Source: Marivirga atlantica
GTDB lineage: Bacteria; Bacteroidota; Bacteroidia; Cytophagales; Cyclobacteriaceae
Assembly (NCBI RefSeq): GCF_016734805.1
Contig: NZ_JAERQG010000002.1
Coordinates: 806,001-870,000, forward strand
DNA: 64,000 nt
Reading direction: 5' to 3'
Made by a program: the position numbers and the translations under genes. The notes under the pieces were generated by a model that saw nothing but the letters and a program-made list of their open reading frames with translations, made no database searches and had not been told where the DNA came from. Each line of letters starts with the position of its first letter. The stretch's first letter is position 1. This document shows positions 18,451-26,421 of this stretch, piece after piece.

Positions 18451-21400
18451 ATGAAACACAAATTACTCTTAATGATGTTGGCACTTGTTGTTTCCTCATC
18501 TTTTGCGCAGGCTCAGAGTGTATCTGGTACTGTTAAAGACGCTGAAACAAGCGAACCACTGCCAGGTGCCAGTATTCAGATTAAAGGAACCTCTAGAGGT
18601 GCTACAGCCGATTTAAACGGTGAGTTCAAGCTCTCGGCTAACAGTGGTGATGTGCTGGTTTTTTCATTTATTGGTTATGCCGATAAAGAAATAAGCTATA
18701 ACGGACAAACCAATATTACTGTCAGTTTAGATTTAGATATATCACAACTTAGCGAAGTAGTAGTGGTTGGTTACGGTACAAGTACCAAAAAGGAACTGAC
18801 TGGTGCCACTGCAAAAGTAAACGCTCAGGAAATTGAAGAAAGAAATGTACCTAGAGTTGACCAAGCTTTACAAGGTGCCGTTGCTGGTGTTAATATTTCA
18901 ACCAATTCAGGTGCACCTGGTGGTTCAGCCAATATTAATATTAGAGGTATATCAACTAATGGTGATTCAGGCCCATTGGTAATTGTAGATGGTATCATTT
19001 ACGATTCAGAGGGTTTAAATGCTCTTAACCCAGCGGATATTGAATCGGTGAACGTTTTGAAAGATGGAACAGCAGGTATTTATGGAGTTAGAGCAGCTAA
19101 TGGTGTGATTATCATTGAAACTAAAAAGGGTAAGAAAAACACCAAGCCAAGATTAAGCTTAAGTGGTTATTATGGTGTTCAAAGAACTGCTAAAACCCTG
19201 GACTTATTAAACGCAACAGAGTATGCTGTTTTGAAAAATGAGGCTTTTGCAGCTAACAATCAAACAGTACCATTTAATAACACCAATTTAGGCGAAGGCA
19301 CTGACTGGCAAGATAAAGTGTTTAACGATGCACCTATTCAAAATTATAATATATCTGTTTCAGGTGGTACTGAAAAAACCACTTATAATATTGGAGGTTC
19401 TTATTTTGGCCAGGAAGGAATAGTTGGTGGAGATAAGGCCCTATTTGAGAGGTACAATGCTAGAGTAAACTTCGTAACTGAAATATTACCTAAACTGAAA
19501 TTGACAAACGTTTTATTATATACTAACGAATATAGTAAAAGTCTTCCTCAAGGAAGTATAGGTTCTGTATTGTATAATGCTGCCAATGCCTATCCAACTG
19601 AGCCAATTAAAACTGATGGAAGATTTTCTTATTTGTTAAATGTTTCGGATGTAATCAATCCATTTGCGCAAATAGAGAATACATATAATGACTCTTATGT
19701 GAACAAATTAGTTGGTAAACAGGAATTGGAATACGAAATCAGCGATCACTTTACTGCTAATGCCAGAGTAGGTTACAATTATGCTGTAGTTGATTATAAA
19801 GAGTTTGGACCTTTGGCTTGGTATGGCGCAGGTAAAGCACAGAATACAGCGGCCAATGCTGATTTAGATCCAACCACAGTTCAAATAGGTGATGAAGTTG
19901 GGGGAGTTACTTTAGAGAGAGGTGCTCGTGTAACAGAATCAAAATCTTCTTATTTAGATTATTTGGTTGAAGGATTTCTAAACTATAAAAAAACCTTTGG
20001 TAGTAATCATACAGTAAAGTCTACTGCAGGATTCTCTTTTAACGAAGTATCAGGTTCTCAGGTAAGCGGTACTGGCTATGGCGTACCTAATAATGATGTA
20101 GCTTTTGCGGATCTTTCATTAGTAACTGGTATAGGAAACGGATATTTAAATAATACTAATTCCTTTCAATATCTTGATCGGTTAAACTCGATCTTTCTAA
20201 GAGGTGAATATGATTATGAAAAGAAATATCTTTTTTCAGGTTTAATAAGAAGAGATGGTTCGACTAAATTTGGTTCAAATAATAGGTTTGGCTATTTCGG
20301 TTCCTTATCTGCAGCTTGGGTAATTAGTGATGAAGATTTCTTTGACATTGAAGCAATAGATTTCGCCAAGCTAAGAGTGAGCCAAGGTTGGACTGGAAAT
20401 GATCAAATTCAACCATATGCTTATAGAGCATCTTTAAATGGAGAAGGTCAATATGTTTTTGATGATGTAATTGTTTCTGGTGTTGCTTTAGGTAGAGTGC
20501 CAAATCCAAATTTAGCATGGGAATCAACACTTCAGACTAATATTGGTTTGGATTTGACTTTGTTTAAAAATTTTGATTTAGCCACTAACTATTTCATTAA
20601 AACTACTACAGGATTATTATTTGCTCCACCACAGTCTGCTACTGTAGGTACAGGAGGTGCTGGTACTGAGCCATCATTTAAAAATGCAGGTGAGGTAGTA
20701 AATAAGGGTTTTGAACTTGATCTAGACTATGCTTTTAAGCCATCTAAAGATTTTAGTTTTTCTGTGAACTATAACTTCACTTATTTACAAAATGAGGTAA
20801 CTAAAGTACCAGGAGGAGTTGATTTTGTTCCGGGAACAGGATTTAGCGTAGGTGGAAATGTAGTAACACGACTAGAGCAAGGTTTTCCAATAGGTTATTT
20901 TATAGGGTACGAAACTGATGGTATCTGGCAAACCGCTGAGGAAATAGCATCAAGCCCTATCTCGCAACCTGGAGCGCAGCCTGGTGATTTCAAGTATGTA
21001 GATCAAAATGGTGATAATGAAATTAGCTTTGGTGATAATTCTGATCGTACCATGATTGGTTCTCCTATACCTGATTTTACAATGGGTCTTAATGTAAACG
21101 CCAATTATAAAGGAATTGACTTAACGGCTAACGTAACAGCGGTTGTTGGAAATGAGATCATAAGAAATTATGAAAGACAACAGCCATATGCCAATCAATT
21201 GGCCTATAACCTCAATAGATGGACGGGTCCAGGTTCTACAAATGAATATCCACGCCTAACCACTGGTTTAACTACCAACACGAACTTCTCAGACTTTTAT
21301 GTAGAAGATGGTAGCTATGTAAGAGTTAGAAATATCCAAATCGGGTATAATTTTCCTCAGTCTATTGCAGAGAAGATGGGGATGACCAAATTTAGAGTTT

Positions 21401-21549
21401 ATATAGGTTCGGTTAATCCATTCACTTTCACAAGATATATGGGATACGATCCTGATGTTGGTTCATCTGATCCTTTGAGCAATGGGGTAGATTTAGGTCG
21501 ATATCCTCAGGCTAAGTCTTTAATGGGTGGTTTTAACATTCAATTTTAA
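18451..21549 (+). CDS. SusC/RagA-family TonB-linked outer membrane transporter
   Basis: A 1032-residue TonB-dependent barrel that imports oligosaccharides. The signal peptide ends FAQAQ. A carboxypeptidase-D-like domain (SVSGTVKDAETSEPLPGASI, about 23-100) comes first, then a TonB-box-like EVVVVGYGT and a plug domain (about 115-230) with the family blocks VDQALQGAVAGV, INIRG and VNVLKDGTAGIYGVRAANGVI. The barrel runs to the terminal aromatic FNIQF. It pairs with SusD encoded 11 bases downstream. Neighbouring GH16 and GH3 enzymes imply beta-1,3-glucan (laminarin) fragments as cargo. Confidence 0.95.
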   Translation: MKHKLLLMMLALVVSSSFAQAQSVSGTVKDAETSEPLPGASIQIKGTSRGATADLNGEFKLSANSGDVLVFSFIGYADKEISYNGQTNITVSLDLDISQLSEVVVVGYGTSTKKELTGATAKVNAQEIEERNVPRVDQALQGAVAGVNISTNSGAPGGSANINIRGISTNGDSGPLVIVDGIIYDSEGLNALNPADIESVNVLKDGTAGIYGVRAANGVIIIETKKGKKNTKPRLSLSGYYGVQRTAKTLDLLNATEYAVLKNEAFAANNQTVPFNNTNLGEGTDWQDKVFNDAPIQNYNISVSGGTEKTTYNIGGSYFGQEGIVGGDKALFERYNARVNFVTEILPKLKLTNVLLYTNEYSKSLPQGSIGSVLYNAANAYPTEPIKTDGRFSYLLNVSDVINPFAQIENTYNDSYVNKLVGKQELEYEISDHFTANARVGYNYAVVDYKEFGPLAWYGAGKAQNTAANADLDPTTVQIGDEVGGVTLERGARVTESKSSYLDYLVEGFLNYKKTFGSNHTVKSTAGFSFNEVSGSQVSGTGYGVPNNDVAFADLSLVTGIGNGYLNNTNSFQYLDRLNSIFLRGEYDYEKKYLFSGLIRRDGSTKFGSNNRFGYFGSLSAAWVISDEDFFDIEAIDFAKLRVSQGWTGNDQIQPYAYRASLNGEGQYVFDDVIVSGVALGRVPNPNLAWESTLQTNIGLDLTLFKNFDLATNYFIKTTTGLLFAPPQSATVGTGGAGTEPSFKNAGEVVNKGFELDLDYAFKPSKDFSFSVNYNFTYLQNEVTKVPGGVDFVPGTGFSVGGNVVTRLEQGFPIGYFIGYETDGIWQTAEEIASSPISQPGAQPGDFKYVDQNGDNEISFGDNSDRTMIGSPIPDFTMGLNVNANYKGIDLTANVTAVVGNEIIRNYERQQPYANQLAYNLNRWTGPGSTNEYPRLTTGLTTNTNFSDFYVEDGSYVRVRNIQIGYNFPQSIAEKMGMTKFRVYIGSVNPFTFTRYMGYDPDVGSSDPLSNGVDLGRYPQAKSLMGGFNIQF

Positions 21550-21560
21550 AAATCAACGCT

Positions 21561-23063
21561 ATGAAATTCTATAATAAAATATTAATGTTTTTTGTCGCGG
21601 TACTAGGACTATCATTCCTGAATGCCTGCGATGATAGATTGGAGGTTGATCCGCTGTATACCATTGATGGTGATAGCTTTTTCAACACACCAAGTGATTA
21701 TGACAGAGCGCTAACAGGAGCTTACGATTTATTGCAGACTTCCTATTTAAATATGTGGATAGGAGAAATAGCTTCTGATAATGCGATTGCAGGAGGGGAA
21801 AGTGTTACTGACACTCCTGGTCTACACGAAATTGAAGCAATGACGCATAATGGAGTGAATAATGAACTTAGATCAGTATTTTCTTTCAATTATGCAGGTG
21901 TCGTAAGAACCAATTATCTATTTAGTAATAAGGATAAATTGGATTTTGAAGGCAAGGATGAGATTTATGCTCAGGCTCATTTTTTGAGAGCATACTATTA
22001 TTTTCAATTAGTAAAATACTTTGGTGATGTTCCGTTGATCCTTGATCGATTAATATCCGAAGAAGAGTCTACTTCATTGGAAAGGACTCCAGCTTCTCAG
22101 GTGTACGAACAAATTGAAATTGATTTAAAGGCAGCTTCAGCAGGATTGGATTGGACAAACTCTGTAAAAGGTAGGGTTACCAAAGGTGCAGCTTTAGGTT
22201 TATTAGGTAGAGTGTATCTTTATCAGGATAAGTTCGATGATGCGGCTATTGTTTTGGACAGTGTTATTGATATGGGGCCTTACAGTCTTATCAATTCAAC
22301 AACTAGTGAAGAGTATGCTGATTTATTTAGTGTAAATCAGGAAGGTAACTCTGAATCTGTTTTTGAAATTCAGTATTCAGGACAAGAAGGTGGTTCTTAT
22401 GGATGTCTAGTTTGTCTTGAGGGTTTTGCAGCTGTTGGTTTCCAAGGCATTAGACAATATACAGGACCAGAATACGGTGATGGTAACAGTTATAATTTAC
22501 CAACTCAGGATTTATATGATGCTTTTGATCCTTCTGATATAAGAAGAGATGGAACTGTTTTAGACATCGATGCATTTATAGCGGAACAGGACAATCCAGG
22601 AGATATCTCTTATGCCATTGGTGGTGGTGGTCATACAGGCTTTTACAACAATAAGTATATTAAAAGATTGGATGAATTAGGGTTGCCTGATAATGATCTT
22701 ACTAGTCCGGTAAACTACAGACTATTAAGATTACCAGATATTTATTTGATGGCTGCGGAAGCTCATAATAGAAAATCTGCTCCAAACGATGTTAAAGCCT
22801 TGGAATATCTGAATGATGTCCGTGCAAGAGTTAGCATGTTAGATTTATCCCTTTCAGGACAAGCTTTAACAGAAGCTATTTGGCAGGAAAGAAGATATGA
22901 GATGTCTGGTGAAGGTTTCAGGTTCTGGGATCTTGTTAGAACGGGCCGAGCAGCTTCAGAAATTGAAGGGTTTGTTGAAGGAAAAAATGAATTATTCCCT
23001 ATACCACAGATCGAGATAGACCTGGCAGGTGGCAATTGGTCACAAAATCCTAATTACAACTAA
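21561..23063 (+). CDS. SusD/RagB-family surface glycan-binding lipoprotein
   Basis: A 500-residue outer-membrane lipoprotein that caps the SusC barrel. The lipobox is FLNAC (Cys23). The SusD-like N-terminal domain contains FFNTPSDYDRALTGAYDLLQ, TPR-like helices follow (FLRAYYYFQLVKYFGDVPLI), and the C-terminal RagB/SusD block holds ERRYEMSGEGFRFWDLVRTG and the closing LFPIPQIEI / NPNYN. It is the standard partner of the preceding transporter. The downstream PKD lipoprotein starts 8 bases after its stop codon. Confidence 0.95.
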   Translation: MKFYNKILMFFVAVLGLSFLNACDDRLEVDPLYTIDGDSFFNTPSDYDRALTGAYDLLQTSYLNMWIGEIASDNAIAGGESVTDTPGLHEIEAMTHNGVNNELRSVFSFNYAGVVRTNYLFSNKDKLDFEGKDEIYAQAHFLRAYYYFQLVKYFGDVPLILDRLISEEESTSLERTPASQVYEQIEIDLKAASAGLDWTNSVKGRVTKGAALGLLGRVYLYQDKFDDAAIVLDSVIDMGPYSLINSTTSEEYADLFSVNQEGNSESVFEIQYSGQEGGSYGCLVCLEGFAAVGFQGIRQYTGPEYGDGNSYNLPTQDLYDAFDPSDIRRDGTVLDIDAFIAEQDNPGDISYAIGGGGHTGFYNNKYIKRLDELGLPDNDLTSPVNYRLLRLPDIYLMAAEAHNRKSAPNDVKALEYLNDVRARVSMLDLSLSGQALTEAIWQERRYEMSGEGFRFWDLVRTGRAASEIEGFVEGKNELFPIPQIEIDLAGGNWSQNPNYN

Positions 23064-23070
23064 AATATTC

Positions 23071-25167
23071 ATGGAAATGAAAAAGTTATATTATTTATTT
23101 TTCGCAATACTGACTATCGGTTTTACCGCTTGTCAGGAAGAGTTTACACTGGATGAAGCGCCTGCGCCAACTGAAGCTAGTTTTGAAAGCAGCACTTCAT
23201 CAAAAGGTGAAAACTATATAGTGTTTTCTAATAATTCAGATGGTTTCATTAAGAAATGGGACTTTGGTAATGGAGCCAGCGCTGAAGGAGATGAGGTAGA
23301 AGGTTATTTTCCTTTCGCTGGTGATTACGAAGTTACTTTAACAGTATATTCAGCTGGTGGTTCTGTATCATCTTCTGAAAGTGTAACAATTGAATCAACA
23401 GACCCTACAATATGTGATGTAGAGTTTCTTGAATTATTAACAGGTGGTTGTGACCAACCAGAAGGTAAAACTTGGGTGATTGATGCTGCTAGAGCAGGCC
23501 ACTTTGGTGTTGGTCCTCCAAATTCCTATACTCCGGACTATTATGCAGCTGCTGCAAATGAAAAAGCAGGTGGTGGATTATACAATGATGAATATACTTT
23601 CATCTTAAATCAATATCAGTTCGAGCAGAATACCAATGGAGATGTTTATCTAAACGCAGCACAAGAGTCTAACTTTCCAGGAGCATTTGAACCAGAAGTT
23701 GGAGATAGAAAGGCACCATATGTTGCACCTGAGAATATTAATTTCTCTTTTGAAGACGGAGAAGATGGTTACATAAACCTTAATTTCACTAATAATGGAT
23801 TTATAGGTTACAATACAGGTGTAAATCAATATCAGATACTTTCTATATCTGAAAATGAAATGTTTATTCGTTTTAGTGATGCTTCAACGCCAGATCTGAA
23901 ATGGTACCACAGGTTAATCAGAAAAGGATATGCCCCAATTGCTGCAGACTTCTCTGCTGAACCAGCTGAGTTGACAGTAACATTTACTAATACTTCATTA
24001 AATGCTGAATCTTATACATGGGATTTTGGTGATGGTAGCACCAGTACGGAAGAAAGTCCAGTTCATACCTATGCTGAAGAAGGAACTTATAGTGTGACTT
24101 TGACAGCAACAGGCCCCGGACAATCTGCTACTGTAACTAAAGAAGTAACAGTTAGCTCTACGCCTAAATTATTACCACTAACATGGGAGAATGACAACAT
24201 TCAATTTGGTGAATTCGGTGGGTCCGTTTTTAGTGTGATTGATAACCCAGATCCTACGGGAGCAAATACGTCTACCAGAGTTGGTGAGTTTGTTAAAGGA
24301 ACAGAATTCTCTTTTGCAGGTCTAGCCATGTTATTAGACGAGCCTGTTGACTTTTCAGAGAATACCACGCTTTCAATGAAAGTATGGTCTCCTGTGACAA
24401 CAAATGTTTTACTAAAACTAGAAGTAGCTGGTGATCCTGATACCTTTACTCAGGTGGAAGCAAGTATTCCAACTGCAGAGCAATGGGTTGAACTAACGTT
24501 TGATTTCTCAGGTGCACAGAATAACCTTCAAAATTTAGTAGTTTTTGCAGATACTGAGAATAATAATGGTGGAACATTCTACATAGATGATATTGGTTTT
24601 GCTACTGAATCAGCTAATGAAATTACCACTGAATTATTAACTGGTGGTGGTTCCAAATCATGGAAACTGAAGCCTGCTGCTGGTGCATTTGGAGTTGGTC
24701 CGGATAAAGGTAGCGATGCTTATTTCCCTAATGGAGCAGATATTTCAGGAGACAGACCGTGCTTGTTCAATGATGAATTCATCTTCAAAACAGGCGGTCA
24801 GTATGAGTATAACACTAATGGTGATATCTTTGGAGAAGGTTACATGGGATTATCAGATGGCTGTCAGCCAGACACCAATCTTGAAGGTACCGATGCTGCT
24901 GCATGGGGTTCTGGTATTCATTCATTCTCTTTAACTCCTGCAACAGATACAGATCCAGCCTATATCACAGTGAGGGGAACAGGAGCCTTTATGGCTTTAC
25001 CTAAAGCATATAATGGTGGAGAATATGGTGCTGCACCTCCAGATATGGATGCTGCTGTAACATATGAGGTTTTAGATTACTTCAAAAACGCCTCTGGTGA
25101 GGAGCTATCACTAACAATTGACGTTGGAGGAGCTTTCTGGAACTTTGTTCTTATACCTGCAAATTAA
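23071..25167 (+). CDS. PKD-domain surface lipoprotein with duplicated module (SusE/F-position glycan-binding protein)
   Basis: About 698 residues from ATG 23071 (ATG 23077 also possible). The lipobox ends FTAC. Two PKD domains are visible (IKKWDFGNGA near residue 70; YTWDFGDGSTSTEESPVHTY near 315). A motif block occurs twice, near residues 125-190 and again near 520-590: LLTGG, W-K/V-x-x-A-A, GxFGVGP, (L/Y)FNDEF/YTF and YE(Y/Q)NTNGD. A jelly-roll, carbohydrate-binding-like stretch (about 370-515) separates the copies. There is no catalytic signature. Its place after SusCD suggests a surface glycan-binding protein that holds the polysaccharide for cleavage. A longer GTG-started version from 23029 is rejected because it would hide the lipobox signal. 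Confidence 0.8.
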   Translation: MEMKKLYYLFFAILTIGFTACQEEFTLDEAPAPTEASFESSTSSKGENYIVFSNNSDGFIKKWDFGNGASAEGDEVEGYFPFAGDYEVTLTVYSAGGSVSSSESVTIESTDPTICDVEFLELLTGGCDQPEGKTWVIDAARAGHFGVGPPNSYTPDYYAAAANEKAGGGLYNDEYTFILNQYQFEQNTNGDVYLNAAQESNFPGAFEPEVGDRKAPYVAPENINFSFEDGEDGYINLNFTNNGFIGYNTGVNQYQILSISENEMFIRFSDASTPDLKWYHRLIRKGYAPIAADFSAEPAELTVTFTNTSLNAESYTWDFGDGSTSTEESPVHTYAEEGTYSVTLTATGPGQSATVTKEVTVSSTPKLLPLTWENDNIQFGEFGGSVFSVIDNPDPTGANTSTRVGEFVKGTEFSFAGLAMLLDEPVDFSENTTLSMKVWSPVTTNVLLKLEVAGDPDTFTQVEASIPTAEQWVELTFDFSGAQNNLQNLVVFADTENNNGGTFYIDDIGFATESANEITTELLTGGGSKSWKLKPAAGAFGVGPDKGSDAYFPNGADISGDRPCLFNDEFIFKTGGQYEYNTNGDIFGEGYMGLSDGCQPDTNLEGTDAAAWGSGIHSFSLTPATDTDPAYITVRGTGAFMALPKAYNGGEYGAAPPDMDAAVTYEVLDYFKNASGEELSLTIDVGGAFWNFVLIPAN

Positions 25168-25182
25168 TTAAGATAGTTTATT

Positions 25183-25209
25183 ATGGGTAGACTCTAAAAG
25201 TCTACCCAT
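25183..25209 (+). other. perfect intra-operon hairpin between binding and hydrolase genes
   Basis: An 11-base perfect stem (25183-25193 with 25199-25209) has a 5-base CTAAA loop. It is followed by TTAAATATTT rather than a clean T-run, so it may be a leaky terminator or a 3'-end stabiliser that keeps SusCD mRNA more abundant than hydrolase mRNA. Confidence 0.6.
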
Positions 25210-25224
25210 TTAAATATTTAGAGC

Positions 25225-26331
25225 ATGACAAAGATTAAATTTTTATATGTGTTATTAATGTTTCTAGTTATTGGATGTGATTCATCAGAATCCGCACTAG
25301 AACCTGAGCCACCAACTGATCTTGATTTTGAAATCACCATAAGTGAAAGCAATCCTCAGAGTGTAAGCATAGATGCTAGTGCCTCAAATAGTAATTTCTA
25401 TAAATTTAATTTTGGTGATGGCTCTGATGTGATTCAATCTAACGATGGTAGTGCATCATATACTTATTCCTCTGCCGGTAATTATACTATTAAGGTAAGT
25501 GCGCATACTACTGAAAATGTTTTCATTGAGGTATCAAAGCAGGTTGAAATTTCTGAGCAAGTTCAGGAAGAGTTTCCTGATGGCTATAGTACACCAACTT
25601 CTTATGAAGGCTATGATTTAGTATGGCAAGATGAGTTTGATGGAACATCGTTATCTAATGACTGGACTCATGAAATAGGAACTGGAGGAAATGGTTGGGG
25701 CAACAATGAGCTCCAATATTATAGAGAACAGAATACTGAAGTGAGAGATGGCTATTTGGTAATTACCGCTAAAGAAGAAAATTTCAGTGGTAATAATTAT
25801 ACTTCTTCAAGAATAATTACTGAAAACAGACAGGAGTTTCAATTTGGAAGAATAGATATTAGAGCAGTATTACCTGAAGGACAAGGCATATGGCCGGCTC
25901 TTTGGATGCTAGGTGCCAACTTTAGGGATGTAGGCTGGCCGGCATGCGGAGAAATTGATATCATGGAAAAAATTGGAGGTGGAACAAGAGAACGTGAAGT
26001 TTTCGGAACCTTACATTGGGATAGTAATGGCACAAGGGCATGTACCTGCGGACAAGGAGAACCTTACAGACTTGACCCAGGATCAACTTTTGGTGATGAA
26101 TTTCATGTCTTCACACTTTTATGGGATCAAGAAAAAATTCAATGGCTTGTTGATGATAATCTATACCATACCATAGATATAACACCTGATGATTTGTCAG
26201 AATTTAGAGATGAATTTTTCTTCATATTTAACGTAGCCGTTGGTGGGAATCTTCCTGGTTCACCTGATGCAACAACTGTTTTTCCACAAAGAATGACAGT
26301 TGATTATGTAAGAGTATTTCAGAAACAATAA
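25225..26331 (+). CDS. GH16 family endo-beta-1,3-glucanase (laminarinase) lipoprotein with PKD domain
   Basis: A 368-residue lipoprotein (lipobox VIGC, Cys18). A PKD domain spans about 30-110 (KFNFGDGSDV, YTYSSAGNYTIKVSA), followed by a GH16 catalytic domain to the end. The active-site motif GEIDIMEKIG gives Glu243 as nucleophile, Asp245 and Glu248 as acid/base. WQDEFDG at the domain start, NNELQYYREQN and FNVAVGGNLPG are typical of laminarinase-type GH16. It probably cuts beta-1,3-glucan at the cell surface, with the PKD domain as a spacer or weak binder. A hairpin separates it from the SusCD group, and the GH3 gene follows. Confidence 0.92.
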   Translation: MTKIKFLYVLLMFLVIGCDSSESALEPEPPTDLDFEITISESNPQSVSIDASASNSNFYKFNFGDGSDVIQSNDGSASYTYSSAGNYTIKVSAHTTENVFIEVSKQVEISEQVQEEFPDGYSTPTSYEGYDLVWQDEFDGTSLSNDWTHEIGTGGNGWGNNELQYYREQNTEVRDGYLVITAKEENFSGNNYTSSRIITENRQEFQFGRIDIRAVLPEGQGIWPALWMLGANFRDVGWPACGEIDIMEKIGGGTREREVFGTLHWDSNGTRACTCGQGEPYRLDPGSTFGDEFHVFTLLWDQEKIQWLVDDNLYHTIDITPDDLSEFRDEFFFIFNVAVGGNLPGSPDATTVFPQRMTVDYVRVFQKQ

Positions 26332-26421
26332 AGAAATGTGATCAGTCCAAACAAATATGACTGGTAAAGCAGCTTTTCCTTAAGTTGTTAAGGGATGGCA
26401 CTTTAAATAAAAACCTTACTC

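Noticed and set aside
23029-23070. GTG-started extension of the PKD lipoprotein
   Set aside because: It would run inside SusD and bury the lipoprotein signal; ATG 23071 gives a clean signal peptide and lipobox.
26378-26395. CCTTAA/TTAAGG palindrome between GH16 and GH3
   Set aside because: The stem is only 6 bases and has no T-run, too weak to call a terminator or operator.
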